Positions 46,252 to 55,802 are shown, counted from the stretch's first letter. The stretch: DNA of 64,000 nt from Reyranella humidisoli (GCF_019039055.1 NZ_JAHOPB010000001.1:3260001-3324000), one strand, 5' to 3'. Translations and numbers: made by a program. Notes: a model not told the origin generated them from the sequence alone.

Positions 46252-47112
46252 GTGTCAGGTCTGCACCCCTACGCCAACGCCCGCATCGGGCTGGCGACGA
46301 TGCACGAGAAGGAGCGGGCGCTCGGGCCCGCCTTCCGGCGCGTGCTCGGCGCGGAAATCGTTGCCGTGCCGGAACTGGACACCGACACGCTCGGCACCTT
46401 CTCGGGCGAGGTGCCTCGGCCGGACGTGCTGGTCGAGACCTCGCTGCTCAAGGCCGAACTGGCCTTCCGGACGATGGACGTCAACTGCGCGGTCGCGAGC
46501 GAGGGCAGTTACGGCCCGATCGACCGGGTGCCGCTGATCTCCTGCGGCGTCGAGATCCTGGCCTTCGTCGACCGCGAGCGCGGCCTGCGGCTGGTCGACA
46601 CCTTTCCGACACGTCATTCGAGCTGGCGCCTGTCGCGCTTCCGCGCGGGGGACCCGGCCCGCCTCATCGTGCTGCGCGCCATGGGCTTCCCGCGCTACGG
46701 CGTGTTCGTCGCCTGCAGCAGCGACATGGACCATCCGGTGAAGGGGCTCGCCACCGAGGAGGAGGTGATCGCCACCATGGACCGCGAAGCCGAACGCTCG
46801 ACCGAGGGGCTGGCAGTCCTCTATTCGGACATGCGTGCGCACCGCAACCCGACTCGCATGAAAGTGCTGCGCGCCGCCGGCTGGCAGCTCGCCAGGCGCC
46901 TACAATGCCTTTGCCCGAAATGTCGGACGCCGGGCTTTGGCCGCATCGAATCGCGCCGCGGCCTGCCCTGCGAGGCCTGTGGCGATCCCACCCACTGGAT
47001 CGACTTCGAGATCGACGGCTGCTCCGTCTGCGGTCACGTCGAGACCCACCCGCGCAAGGACGGCCGCAAGACCGCCCCGAAGCTTTCGTGCGGAAGCTGT
47101 CGCACAGCGTAG
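46252..47112 (+). CDS. DUF6671 family protein with a C-terminal cysteine-rich region
   Basis: A 286-residue protein of unknown function matching DUF6671 from memory of its conserved segments: IGLATMHEKE near 13-22, LDTDTLGTFSGEVPRP near 45-60, ASEGSYGP near 85 and FPTRHSSW near 120. The C-terminal 70 residues hold pairs CLCPKC, CEAC, CSVC and CGSC, a likely zinc ribbon. The GTG start at 46252 puts the conserved part at the N-terminus; no better start exists. It follows the M20 gene by 28 bases. The family's reaction is not known. Confidence 0.8.
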   Translation: MSGLHPYANARIGLATMHEKERALGPAFRRVLGAEIVAVPELDTDTLGTFSGEVPRPDVLVETSLLKAELAFRTMDVNCAVASEGSYGPIDRVPLISCGVEILAFVDRERGLRLVDTFPTRHSSWRLSRFRAGDPARLIVLRAMGFPRYGVFVACSSDMDHPVKGLATEEEVIATMDREAERSTEGLAVLYSDMRAHRNPTRMKVLRAAGWQLARRLQCLCPKCRTPGFGRIESRRGLPCEACGDPTHWIDFEIDGCSVCGHVETHPRKDGRKTAPKLSCGSCRTA

Positions 47113-47115
47113 CAA

Positions 47116-47189
47116 TGGAGCGCGCCACTCGAGTGGCGCTCAAACTCTTTGTTGGAAAGTCATGAGCGCCACTGGAGTGGCGTGCTCCA
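47116..47189. repeat. Palindromic intergenic repeat
   Basis: Arms 47116-47142 and 47163-47189 are 27-base reverse complements with two mismatches, separated by 20 bases. Each arm is itself nearly palindromic (GCCACTCGAGTGGC and GCCACTGGAGTGGC), so the element can fold in more than one way. It lies between the converging DUF6671 and deacylase genes and may act as a bidirectional terminator or be a dispersed genomic repeat. Confidence 0.85.
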
Positions 47190-47196
47190 ATGAAAG

Positions 47197-48231
47197 CTAG
47201 ACCACCAGGTCCGTCGCGAGATGGAACAGGCAGTCGCCGCGTTCGCAGCGGGCGGGAACGCGCTTGCAGAGGACAAGGCCGGCGCGCTTGAACGTCACGA
47301 CCTCCGGTTCGCGCCACGGCGTGTGATGGAAGTGGATGCGGCCGGCCGGCTGCTCGGCCTTCACCTCGTCGCCCAGCTCGACCAGCGGTTCGAACAGACC
47401 GCCGTCCGTTGCGTAGACGTAATAGTCGTCGCCGCCGATCTCGGTGAAGCGCGTCTTGGTGGGCGCCGGCACCGGTCCCTGCAAAAGGCCGACATGGGAC
47501 AGCACGCGGCGCATCCCGTCCTCGGCGACCTTGAGCGAACCGGGCGTCACGAGTCCACCGCCGCCCAGCTCGGTGCCCATGCCGACCACGCCCTGACGGT
47601 ACGAGGCCGAGGTAAAGGTGCGTCCACCGCCCTGTGGCGCCGCCGAGATGTAGCTCACCGGCGCGCCGAAGGCCTTGAGCAGGCCCATGACCTTTTCCAT
47701 GCGCGCGGCGTCCTGGTGGCGCGGCGCGAGCGCGCTTGGAATGTAAGTCAGCGAGCTGCCGCCGGAATGGAAGTCGAAGGCATAGTCGAAGCCCGGCAGG
47801 AGTGCATGTTCGATCCAGTAGGCAATCTGCTGCGTGATCGTGCCATCGGCGTCGCCGGGGAAGGAGCGGTTGAGGTTGCCCTCGTCGATCGGCGAGGTGC
47901 GGCGGCCTTCCATCGCGGCCGGGAAGTTGGCCGACGGCAGGATCACCAGCCGGCCCTTGATATCCCTGGGCTCGATCGCGCGGATCAGGTTGCCCAGCCC
48001 GATCTGGCCTTCCCATTCGTCGCCGTGGTTGCCGGCCTGCATCAGCACGTTCGGCCCGTCGCCGTTCTTGATGCGCACGATGGGGATCGGGATCCAGCCA
48101 TAGGCCGAGCGGTGCACCGAGTGCGGCACGCGCACGAAGCCGGTGGCCTTGCCCTCCGCGTTGAGGTCGATGTCCGGCGTGAGGCGGCTCATCGCGGTGA
48201 ATTCGGTGGACTTGAGCGTTGCATCGGTCAT
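47197..48231 (-). CDS. Succinylglutamate desuccinylase/aspartoacylase-family deacylase (DoeB-like)
   Basis: A 344-residue zinc deacylase/carboxypeptidase-like protein. The metal site is His and Glu in GNHGDEWEG near 65, with a later histidine in FDFHSGGSS near 155. Other family segments are SPIDEGNLNRSFPG near 115 and GTELGGGG near 220. The type resembles AstE/AspA and DoeB, which removes an acetyl group from N-acetyldiaminobutyrate in ectoine breakdown; that specific role is only one option. The ATG lies one base after the permease stop, so it is the last gene of the reverse-strand transporter operon. Confidence 0.9.
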   Translation of the reverse strand: MTDATLKSTEFTAMSRLTPDIDLNAEGKATGFVRVPHSVHRSAYGWIPIPIVRIKNGDGPNVLMQAGNHGDEWEGQIGLGNLIRAIEPRDIKGRLVILPSANFPAAMEGRRTSPIDEGNLNRSFPGDADGTITQQIAYWIEHALLPGFDYAFDFHSGGSSLTYIPSALAPRHQDAARMEKVMGLLKAFGAPVSYISAAPQGGGRTFTSASYRQGVVGMGTELGGGGLVTPGSLKVAEDGMRRVLSHVGLLQGPVPAPTKTRFTEIGGDDYYVYATDGGLFEPLVELGDEVKAEQPAGRIHFHHTPWREPEVVTFKRAGLVLCKRVPARCERGDCLFHLATDLVV

Positions 48232-48232
48232 G

Positions 48233-49135
48233 TCAGCGTCTCTCGCTACGGGGATCGAGGGCATCCTGCAGTCCGTCGCCCAGGAAGTTGAAGGCGATCA
48301 CGGTCAGGAAGATCAGAAGGCCGGGCCACAGTGCCAGCACCGGCGCTTCCTGAAGAAGCTCCTGCGCGCCGGTCAGCATGTTACCCCAGCTTGCGGCCGG
48401 CGGCTGGATGCCGAGGCCGAGGAACGACAGCGTCGATTCGAACAGGATCAGCGTGCCGACCGACATGGTCGTGGCGACGACCAGCGTGCCGGCCGTGTTC
48501 GGCAGGATATGCCGGAACATGATGCGGCCGGGCCGGGCGCCGAGCGCCACGGCGGCGCGCGTGAAGTCGCGGGCCTTCAGGGACAACGTCTCGGCCCGCA
48601 CCAGTCGTGCGACGGTGGTCCAGCCGGTCAGGGCCACGATCACCACGATGCGGTAGAGCGAGAACATCTCCGACTGCGCGATCTCGGCCGGAATGCCGAG
48701 CTTCCGCGGGTCGACCGCCGCCAGCACGATCAGCAGTGGCAGCAGCGGCAGCGAGATCACGCCGTCGGTGAGACGCATCAGGAAGGCGTCGAGCCGTCCG
48801 CCGAGATAGCCGGCGACGACGCCGATCGTGGCACCGAGGATCGCCGAGAGCAGCGCTCCCGAAATGCCGACCAGCAGCGAGACGCGGCCACCGTCGAGCA
48901 GGCGCTGGAAGAGATCGCGGCCGAGATCGTCGGTGCCCAGCCAGTGCTGCGCGGACGGCCCCTCGAAGCGGCGGAAGAGATCGGTCTGGCTGGGATCAAC
49001 GCCGCGCAGTTCGGCGATCAGCGGGGCTGCGAGAGCCAGCAGCAGCATGACCGACAGGAAGGCCAGCGAGGCCCAGGCGAGCCGGTGGCGCAGCAGGCGC
49101 CGCCACGCCGCGGGACGGGCAGCCGCCGCCGTCAT
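48233..49135 (-). CDS. Peptide-type ABC transporter permease (DppC type)
   Basis: A 300-residue permease with about six spans. LGTDDLGRDLFQRLL near 66 is the DppC hallmark, and DFTRAAVALGARPGRIMFRHILPN near 190-213 in outline is the coupling loop. It overlaps the previous permease gene by four bases (ATGA-type) and is followed one base later by the deacylase gene. It pairs with the DppB-type gene upstream. No ATP-binding partner gene is adjacent. Confidence 0.94.
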   Translation of the reverse strand: MTAAAARPAAWRRLLRHRLAWASLAFLSVMLLLALAAPLIAELRGVDPSQTDLFRRFEGPSAQHWLGTDDLGRDLFQRLLDGGRVSLLVGISGALLSAILGATIGVVAGYLGGRLDAFLMRLTDGVISLPLLPLLIVLAAVDPRKLGIPAEIAQSEMFSLYRIVVIVALTGWTTVARLVRAETLSLKARDFTRAAVALGARPGRIMFRHILPNTAGTLVVATTMSVGTLILFESTLSFLGLGIQPPAASWGNMLTGAQELLQEAPVLALWPGLLIFLTVIAFNFLGDGLQDALDPRSERR

Positions 49136-50112
49136 GGCGCTGCGTCCGCCAGCGAGACACGCGGGTCGACCCAGGCATAGGCTAGGTCGGCCATCAGGTT
49201 GCCGGCGATGGTGGCGGCCGTGGCCACCAGCAGGCCGACGAGGGCGAGGTTGTAGTCGTTCTCGAGGATGGCCTGGTAGATCGCCTTGCCCATGCCGGGC
49301 CAGGCGAACATCGTCTCGGTGATCAGCGCGCCGGAGACCAGGCCGCCGAAGGAGAGGGCGAGGATCGTCAGGACCGGCGACAGCGCGTTGGCGAAGGCAT
49401 GGCGCCACAGGACGAGGCGCTCGGGGGCGCCCTTGGCGCGGGCCGTGCGCACATAGTCCTGCCGCAGCGCCTCGATCATCGCGCCGCGCATGAAGCGGGT
49501 GTAGCCGCCGAGCTGGACGAGGGTGAGGGTGAGGACCGGCAGCGCCAGATGGCGGAGCTGCTCGGTCAGCACCAAGGCCCAGGGCATGCCGGGGCGGATA
49601 TCCGCCATGCCGCCGGCCGGCAGCCAGCCGAGCTTCACGGCGAACAGGGTAATCAGGAGCAGCGCCAGCCAGAAAGGCGGGGCCGAGATGCCGCCGAAGC
49701 ACAGGAGGTTGATCAGATAGTCGGCGCGGCTGCGCGGATGGGCGGCGGCCCACATGCCGAGCGGCAGGGCGATCGCGACCGAGATCACGAAGGCGAGGCC
49801 GGCCAGCAGAAGGGTGTTCAGGAGACGAGGCCACAGCACGGTCAGGACCGGCTGGCCGAAGGAGCGCGAGTAGCCGAAATTGCCCTGCAGGGCCTGCAGC
49901 AGCCAGGCGAGGTATCGCTCGAATAGTGGCTTGTCGAGACCGTAGGCGGCGCGCAGGCGGGCGGCGTCGGCGCTGGTCATGGTCGGATCGCCCGAGATCA
50001 TCATGTCGATCGGATCGCCCGGCATCAGGCCGATCAACAGGTAGACGACCAGGCTCATCAGCAGCAGGGTCACGACGGTCTGGACGGCGCGCGCGGCGAA
50101 ATAGCGGCTCAT
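49132..50112 (-). CDS. Peptide-type ABC transporter permease (DppB type)
   Basis: A 326-residue permease with six spans. It has an N-terminal span (VQTVVTLLLMSLVVYLLIG in outline), PGDPIDMMISGDP near 32, LRAAYGLDKPLFERYLAWL near 53-71 in outline, and EALRQDYVRTARAKGA near 214. It is of DppB/OppB type. It lies 28 bases after the binding-protein gene. Together these genes form an importer that lacks its own ATPases. Confidence 0.94.
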   Translation of the reverse strand: MSRYFAARAVQTVVTLLLMSLVVYLLIGLMPGDPIDMMISGDPTMTSADAARLRAAYGLDKPLFERYLAWLLQALQGNFGYSRSFGQPVLTVLWPRLLNTLLLAGLAFVISVAIALPLGMWAAAHPRSRADYLINLLCFGGISAPPFWLALLLITLFAVKLGWLPAGGMADIRPGMPWALVLTEQLRHLALPVLTLTLVQLGGYTRFMRGAMIEALRQDYVRTARAKGAPERLVLWRHAFANALSPVLTILALSFGGLVSGALITETMFAWPGMGKAIYQAILENDYNLALVGLLVATAATIAGNLMADLAYAWVDPRVSLADAAP

Positions 50113-50140
50113 GCCCTCATCCCGGCGATCTTGCCGTCAT

Positions 50141-51799
50141 CTAGTTTTCCCAGCGCCATTGCTCGACCCACAGGGTCGAGCTGTTGAGCGTGCCGGTCGG
50201 CGTCACGCCCTTGAGCGGCTTGGGGATCACGAAAGGATCGACGCGGAAGAACAGCGGCAGGGACGGCAGGTCGTCGGCCGCCAGCTTCTGGATCTCGGCG
50301 AACAGGGCACGCCGCTTGACGACGTCAAGTTCACGCTCGGCCGCGTCCAATACTTTGTCCATCTCGGGATTGGCGTAACCCGGGTAGTTCTGGCCGCTCC
50401 AGCCATTGTCCGCCGAGGGTATTTCCTTGGAGTGCAGCGAGGAGCGCGGCACGCCTTCCGGCCGCTGCACCCAGGCATACATGCCGAGCCCGCTGTAGGT
50501 CCGCTTGCCCATCGCATCGAAGAAGATGCGGGGCGTCTCGGCCTTGAGGCGGACTTCGATGCCGACCTGGCGGAGCTGGCTCTGGATCACCTGCGCCACA
50601 AGCTCGCGCACGCGGTTGCCGGCGGTGGTGCCCAGCTCGATCGACAGTTTCTCGCCGGCTGCATTGTGGCGGACGTTGTTGCGGATGGTCGAGAAGCCCG
50701 CCTCGTCGAGCAGCTTGCGGGCCGCCGCCGGATCGTAGCCGTATTGCCGGGCGGCCGGGCTGAACATCGGATCGAGTTCGCTGATGCCGCCATGGGCGAT
50801 CGGCTGCTTGCCCTCGAACAGCTTCTCCGAGATGGCCTTGCGGTCGATGGCCAGCAACATGGCCTGCCGCACGCGCCGGTCGGTCAGCAGTTTGTTGTCC
50901 AGGTTGACGTCGATATGCTCCCAGATCAGCGCCGGCTTGTAGACGACATTGTACTTGTCCTTGTGGCGCTTCTCGAAGGCGATGGCCTGGTCGAGCGACA
51001 GGCCGAGTTCGCCAAGCACATAGTCGACGCTGCCGGACAGAAGATTGGCCTCGAGCGCCGCCGTGTTCTCGATGATGCGGACGGTGATGCGCTTGAAGGA
51101 GGGCTTCTGGCCGGTCCAGGTTGGGTTCGGCTCCAGCACCACGCGGCTGCCGGGAACGATCTCGGTCAGGCGGTAGGGACCGAAAGCGAGACCGGGATTG
51201 GTCGACTGCGTGTCGTAGGCAGTCCTGTTGCGATACTCGGCCGGGTTGGCGTCGAAGATGGGCTTTTCGATATGGGCCGGCAAGAGCTGAAGGCCGATGC
51301 TGTTGTAGTCGAAGGTGACGCGGTCGATCGTCATTGTGAAGCGACGGTCGTCCTTCACGTCGAGCTTGATGATTCGCTTGTAACCTTCTGAGGACGCGAC
51401 GCCGGACAGCGGATGCTTGCCCACCTCGAGCGTGAAGGCCACGTCCTTCGCGGATACCGGCGTGCCGTCGCCCCAGCGCATGTCCCGCAGCTCGACGTCG
51501 ATTTCCATGCCTTTCTTGCCATCGGCAAGATCGACCACCCTAGCCTTGCCGTTCTCGATGGTAGGCAGTTCGGTGCAGACGAGGCACACCAGCTTCCAGT
51601 CCGCGTCGTAGGCGGTGACCGGCCGTGCCGTCATGTTGGCGATCAGCGACTTGGCCAGCATGGAGCTGATGATCGGGTTCCAGGTCCCCGGCATCTGCGT
51701 CATGGCCACGACGAGTTCGTCCTTGGCCTGGGCCTTCACGGCGGCAGGAGAGGCGAGTGCGCCGAGCGCCAGGATCAGAGAGAAAATGCGGCGGATCAT
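50141..51799 (-). CDS. Family 5 periplasmic solute-binding protein
   Basis: A 552-residue binding protein with a signal peptide (RRIFSLILALGALASPAAVKAQA, cleavage near 24). Features are PGTWNPIISS near 38, LRDMRWGDGTPVSAKDVAFT near 103-122 in outline, and LLTDRRVRQAMLLAIDRKAIS near 305-325 in outline. It belongs to the same broad family as the protein at 38281-39894 but is clearly a different subgroup. Operon neighbours suggest its ligand is an N-acyl or peptide-like compound that the deacylase then opens, which is inference. Confidence 0.94.
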   Translation of the reverse strand: MIRRIFSLILALGALASPAAVKAQAKDELVVAMTQMPGTWNPIISSMLAKSLIANMTARPVTAYDADWKLVCLVCTELPTIENGKARVVDLADGKKGMEIDVELRDMRWGDGTPVSAKDVAFTLEVGKHPLSGVASSEGYKRIIKLDVKDDRRFTMTIDRVTFDYNSIGLQLLPAHIEKPIFDANPAEYRNRTAYDTQSTNPGLAFGPYRLTEIVPGSRVVLEPNPTWTGQKPSFKRITVRIIENTAALEANLLSGSVDYVLGELGLSLDQAIAFEKRHKDKYNVVYKPALIWEHIDVNLDNKLLTDRRVRQAMLLAIDRKAISEKLFEGKQPIAHGGISELDPMFSPAARQYGYDPAAARKLLDEAGFSTIRNNVRHNAAGEKLSIELGTTAGNRVRELVAQVIQSQLRQVGIEVRLKAETPRIFFDAMGKRTYSGLGMYAWVQRPEGVPRSSLHSKEIPSADNGWSGQNYPGYANPEMDKVLDAAERELDVVKRRALFAEIQKLAADDLPSLPLFFRVDPFVIPKPLKGVTPTGTLNSSTLWVEQWRWEN

Positions 51800-51826
51800 G
51801 TCCGCCGCACCGTAGCAAAGAGCTGG

Positions 51827-52606
51827 CTAGCGGCCCAGCGGGCGCGGCGCCGGCGGACGGCCGCCGTGGCTCGCCGACCACTTCTCCGGCGCCTCGAGGA
51901 AGGCGCGTGTCTCGACGAGGCCCTTTTCGTCGAAATACTTGTGCTTTTCGGCCGCTTCCAGCGCGTCCCACCAGGTGGCGAGCGCGTGCAGCCTCACGCC
52001 GGCCGCAGCCAGCATCTCGATGCTCTGGGGGAAGATGCCGTAGTGGAAGACCACGAAGCAGTCCGTGACCTTGGCCTCGGCCTTCTTAAGCGCCTCGATG
52101 AAGACCAGCTTGCTGCCGCCGTCGGTCGCGAGATCCTCGACCAGAAGGACGCGCTTGCCGGGTTTCAGCTCGCCCTCGATCTGGGCCATGCGGCCGAAGC
52201 CCTTGGGCTGCTTGCGAACGTAGATCATCGGCTTCTTGGCCAGCGCCGCCAGGAAGGCGGCGAACGGGATGCCTGCGGTCTCGCCACCGGCCACCACGTC
52301 GATCTTGCTCCAGCCGATGGTCTTTTCGATCATCTTGTGGGCGTGGGCCATGATCTTGGCGCGCGCTTCCGGGAACGAGATGATCTTCCGGCAGTCGATA
52401 TAGACCGGGCTCGCCCGCCCGGAGGTGAAGATGTACGGGTTGTCCGGCCGGCAGTGGATCGCCTCGATCTCCAGCAGGTGACGGGCAGTGTCCCGCGCTT
52501 CCGGGGTACCGCTGCCACGATCCGGATTCGCGTTTCCGTTCAGCTTCTTGGCAGCCTTCCCTGAAGTGGCAGGGCCAGTCGATTTCGCCTTCTTCTTCGT
52601 CGCCAT
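51827..52606 (-). CDS. pyrE: Orotate phosphoribosyltransferase
   Basis: A 259-residue enzyme of pyrimidine synthesis, joining orotate and PRPP to form OMP. The PRPP loop is VLLVEDLATDGGS near 152. IFTSGRASPVYIDCRK near 58-74 in outline and GGETAGIPFAA near 107 match the longer PyrE type. About 35 extra N-terminal residues are Lys/Gly/Ala-rich (TKKKAKSTGPATSG). They are low-complexity, and an alternative internal start cannot be excluded. The gene lies 27 bases from the binding-protein gene start in the same direction and may be its upstream neighbour in a transcript. Confidence 0.93.
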   Translation of the reverse strand: MATKKKAKSTGPATSGKAAKKLNGNANPDRGSGTPEARDTARHLLEIEAIHCRPDNPYIFTSGRASPVYIDCRKIISFPEARAKIMAHAHKMIEKTIGWSKIDVVAGGETAGIPFAAFLAALAKKPMIYVRKQPKGFGRMAQIEGELKPGKRVLLVEDLATDGGSKLVFIEALKKAEAKVTDCFVVFHYGIFPQSIEMLAAAGVRLHALATWWDALEAAEKHKYFDEKGLVETRAFLEAPEKWSASHGGRPPAPRPLGR

Positions 52607-52717
52607 GCTGCTTTTTCCCCCACGCCGCTTGCGACAAAATGACGGGCGTGTGTTTAGCGTTCGTACAAAGGACCGGCAAGGGCGTGGCGTCGAATCACGC
52701 GTGCAAGGCCAGAAAAT

Positions 52718-53347
52718 TTAGTCGGTTTCGAGTGAGGACTTTTGTTTGGTCGCCGCCACAGGGAGGTGCCAGCCCCGATAGATCGACATCAGCCGCAGGA
52801 ACAGACAGATTCCGGCCCCTGCGGCAGCCGTCGGCAGGGCGGGAAGACCGAGCCAGAAACCGATCGAGACTGCCCCGGCGCCGGCCAGGGCGGCCACGGC
52901 GTAGAGTTCCGAACGCAGGACGGTCGGTACCTGGAGGGTGAGGAGGTCACGGGCCACGCCGCCACCGATGCAGGTGACCATCCCCAGCAGGGCAGCCATC
53001 AGCGGACTGAGACCATAGGCCAGGGCCTTCTGCGTGCCGGTGACGGCGAACAGGCAGAGGCCCGCGGCATCGAATAGCAGGACCGGCGTGCGCACCCGGT
53101 CGATCAGGTGCGAGGCGAAGAAGCCCGTCAGCCCGGCCGCGACGGTCACGGCGAGGTAGCGCCAGTTGTCGAAGGCGGCGGGCGGAACGGCACCGATCAT
53201 CAGGTCACGGAAGATGCCGCCGGCCACCCCGGCCACCCAGGCGACGACCAGCACGCCGAACAGGTCCAGACGCTTGTGGACGCCCCGTGTCGCGCCACTG
53301 ATGGCGAAGACGAAGGTCGCGGCGAGATCCATTGCGTCGAAAAGCAT
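52718..53347 (-). CDS. TRIC/YadS-like trimeric cation channel family membrane protein (UPF0126)
   Basis: A 209-residue membrane protein with about seven spans. The two halves each carry the family's conserved GGxxRD element: GVAGGIFRDLMIG near 45 and IGGGVARDLLT near 130. The early AISGATRG segment is also typical. Members form trimeric cation-selective channels in bacteria. The last 20 residues form a charged cytoplasmic tail. It is divergent from the DUF1345 gene. Confidence 0.92.
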   Translation of the reverse strand: MLFDAMDLAATFVFAISGATRGVHKRLDLFGVLVVAWVAGVAGGIFRDLMIGAVPPAAFDNWRYLAVTVAAGLTGFFASHLIDRVRTPVLLFDAAGLCLFAVTGTQKALAYGLSPLMAALLGMVTCIGGGVARDLLTLQVPTVLRSELYAVAALAGAGAVSIGFWLGLPALPTAAAGAGICLFLRLMSIYRGWHLPVAATKQKSSLETD

Positions 53348-53411
53348 GGCTGGGACATTACAGCGATTGCCCGCCGCCGCCGAGATGGCAGAGTGCGGTC
53401 ATGGAAACCGC

Positions 53412-54083
53412 ATGAGCGAGACGTCTGGCTACCTTCGCGGCTTCCGCCGCTTCGTCCATGCGCGCACCCGCCTGCTGGTCGCCCTCGCGGCCGGCTTCGC
53501 CCTGTTCCTGTTGCTGCCCAAGGACATGCGCATCGAGACGAGGTGGCTGCTGGCCTGGGACTTGGCGGCGTTCCTCTACATCGTGACCACGCTGCGCATG
53601 ATCGCGAAATCGACGGTCGAAACCTGCTATGCGCGGGCAGCCTATTACGACGAGGGCGACTGGATCATCCTGGTGGTCGTGATCGTGAGCGCCGGCGCAA
53701 GCTTCGCCACGATCTTCTCCGAGCTCGCGATGCTCAAGACGCCGCACGGCTCGCTTTTCCATGCCTTGGCCATTTCGGGTGCAACCGTGGCCCTGTCCTG
53801 GACGTTCACGCACCTCGTGTTCACCCTGCACTACGCCAACGTGTACTATCGACCCGACGACGACGGCCCGGGTGGCTTGGAGTTTCCCGGCGACCGGCCG
53901 CCGGATTACCGGGATTTCCTCTATTATTCGTTCGTGATCGGGTGTGCGTCGCAGACCGGCGACGTCGGCACCGTGTCGCCGGCCATGCGCCGGGTCACGC
54001 TCGTCCACGGCATCGTGTCCTTCACCTTCAACACGGCTATCCTGGCCCTTACCATCAACGTCGGAGCGAGCCTCGTGTCATGA
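53412..54083 (+). CDS. DUF1345 membrane protein
   Basis: A 223-residue protein with about five hydrophobic spans. DUF1345-like features are RLLVALAAGFALFLLLP near 20, SWTFTHLVFTLHYANVYY near 128-145, PDYRDFLYYSFVIGCASQTGDV near 160-181 in outline, and HGIVSFTFNTAILALTIN near 198. The ATG at 53412 (MSETSGYL) is chosen since upstream sequence is the divergent promoter region. Its stop overlaps the tspO start (ATGA), so the two are coupled. Function unknown. Confidence 0.9.
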   Translation: MSETSGYLRGFRRFVHARTRLLVALAAGFALFLLLPKDMRIETRWLLAWDLAAFLYIVTTLRMIAKSTVETCYARAAYYDEGDWIILVVVIVSAGASFATIFSELAMLKTPHGSLFHALAISGATVALSWTFTHLVFTLHYANVYYRPDDDGPGGLEFPGDRPPDYRDFLYYSFVIGCASQTGDVGTVSPAMRRVTLVHGIVSFTFNTAILALTINVGASLVS

Positions 54084-54577
54084 GCAGCAAGCGTTCGGAT
54101 ATCGCGACCGGCAAGGACGTCCTGGCTTTCGTCCTCTTCGTTGGCCTTTGCCTCGGAATCGGGGGCTTGGGCGGCGCCGTGACGGCGGAGAGCGTCACCA
54201 CCTGGTACACCACGCTCACCAAACCGTCCTTCAACCCACCCAACTGGATTTTCGGTCCGGTGTGGACGGCGCTTTACATCCTGATGGGCGTCGCGGCCTG
54301 GCGGGTGTGGCGAGCAGCCGATCGCGATACCGCGCGCGGCCCCTTGGCGGTGTTCGCCCTGCAACTGGCCGTCAACCTGGGCTGGAGCGTCGCGTTCTTC
54401 GGCCTGCGCAATCCGGGCCTGGCCGTGGTCGTGATCCTGCTGCTCGACCTGCTCGTGCTGGCGACGGCGCTGATGTTCCGCCGCATCGACCGGCTGGCCG
54501 CCTGGCTGCTCGTGCCTTATCTCGCCTGGATTTCCTTCGCGACCCTGCTGAACATTACCATCTGGCGGATCAACTAG
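54080..54577 (+). CDS. tspO: TspO/MBR family tryptophan-rich sensory protein
   Basis: A 165-residue membrane protein with five spans. The family signature is LTKPSFNPPNWIFGPVWTAL near 46-66 in outline, and LAWISFATLLNITIWRIN near the end. TspO binds porphyrins and steroid-like ligands and affects tetrapyrrole traffic in photosynthetic and other alphaproteobacteria. Coupling to the DUF1345 gene is seen at the overlap. It converges with the COG0523 gene. Confidence 0.95.
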   Translation: MSSKRSDIATGKDVLAFVLFVGLCLGIGGLGGAVTAESVTTWYTTLTKPSFNPPNWIFGPVWTALYILMGVAAWRVWRAADRDTARGPLAVFALQLAVNLGWSVAFFGLRNPGLAVVVILLLDLLVLATALMFRRIDRLAAWLLVPYLAWISFATLLNITIWRIN

Positions 54578-54593
54578 CGGCGGGAGACGCCGG

Positions 54594-55802
54594 TCACTCC
54601 GGTGTACCGACCTTCCACACCGGGAAGGGGTCGGGGAACCGCGCCCACAAAGCGGGGCCCATCGCCATCTCGGCATCGGTGAGGAGGCAGGCGTCGAGGC
54701 GGCCGGTCAGCTCCTTCCTGTCCATACCCTTCGTGCCGATGAAGACGATCTCCTGCCGGCGGTCGCCATAGGGGCTCTTGAAGGAGTTGCGGATCGTGGC
54801 GCGCCAGGTCGAATCCTGCGGCCAATCCTCACGCTTGACCGCCGCCCACCAGGCACCGGCGGCCTCGTGGCGCAACATGCCGCCGGCCTGTGAAACCGAC
54901 CCGGCGAGGTTCATCCGGGAGGCCAGCCAGAAGAAGCCCTTGGACCTGATCACGCCATCCCAGCGGCCGTTCAGCAGCGCGTAGAGGCGCATCGGGTTGA
55001 ACGGACGCCGCGCCTTGTACACGAAGCTCCAGAACCCGTAGGTCTCGCTCTCGGGTGTGTGGATGCCCTGCAGCTCCTTCATCCAGCCGGGCGCCTGGCT
55101 CGCCTTCTCGTAACTGAACAGGCCGGTATCGAGAATGGCGTCGGGAGGCACGCGGCCGTGCTCGCTGGTGACGATGCGGGCGGTGGCATTCAGGCGCCGC
55201 AGCATGTTCGTCAGAAAGCCCAGCTCGTCGGCGGTCACGAGATCGGCCTTGTTGACCACGATCACATCGGCGAATTCCACCTGCTCGACCAGCAGGTCGA
55301 CGACGGTCCTCGTGTCCTCCGGCTGGGCGGTTTGCCCGCGCTGCTGCAGGAAATCGGCAGAGCTGTAGTCCTCGAGAAAGGCCTTGGCGTCGACCACCGT
55401 CGCCATCGTGTCGAGCCGCGCGACCTTGGAAAGACTGTCGCCGCCTTCGTCCTCGAACTCGAAGGTGGCGGCGACCGGCATCGGCTCGGAGATACCGGTC
55501 GATTCGATCAGCAGGTAGTCGAAGCGCCCCTCGGCGGCCAGCCGCTTCACTACTTCGAGCAGGAGATCCTCCCGCAGGGTGCAGCAGATGCACCCGTTGG
55601 ACATCTCGACGAGCTTCTCCTCGCTTCGGCTGAGTTCGGCGCCGCCCTGCCGGATGAGAGCGGCGTCGATGTTGATCTCGCTCATGTCGTTGACGATCAC
55701 CGCGACCTTCCGGCCCTCGCGATTGTTCAGGACGTGGTTGAGCAGCGTCGTCTTGCCGGCCCCGAGATATCCAGACAGCACGGTCACCGGTAACCTAGTC
55801 AT
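54594..55802 (-). CDS. COG0523 GTP-binding metallochaperone (CobW/ZigA-like)
   Basis: A 402-residue G3E GTPase. Walker A is [12 protein letters not shown] near 10-21, the metal motif is GCICCTLR (C-x-C-C) near 70, a NKAD element lies near 190, and a CobW C-terminal domain is around 290-390. This subgroup passes zinc to client proteins under zinc limitation. Its start overlaps the upstream DUF1826 stop by eight bases, and these two genes are often partnered in zinc-responsive operons. An in-frame ATG at 55817 is also possible. Confidence 0.93.
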   Translation of the reverse strand: MTRLPVTVLSGYLGAGKTTLLNHVLNNREGRKVAVIVNDMSEINIDAALIRQGGAELSRSEEKLVEMSNGCICCTLREDLLLEVVKRLAAEGRFDYLLIESTGISEPMPVAATFEFEDEGGDSLSKVARLDTMATVVDAKAFLEDYSSADFLQQRGQTAQPEDTRTVVDLLVEQVEFADVIVVNKADLVTADELGFLTNMLRRLNATARIVTSEHGRVPPDAILDTGLFSYEKASQAPGWMKELQGIHTPESETYGFWSFVYKARRPFNPMRLYALLNGRWDGVIRSKGFFWLASRMNLAGSVSQAGGMLRHEAAGAWWAAVKREDWPQDSTWRATIRNSFKSPYGDRRQEIVFIGTKGMDRKELTGRLDACLLTDAEMAMGPALWARFPDPFPVWKVGTPE

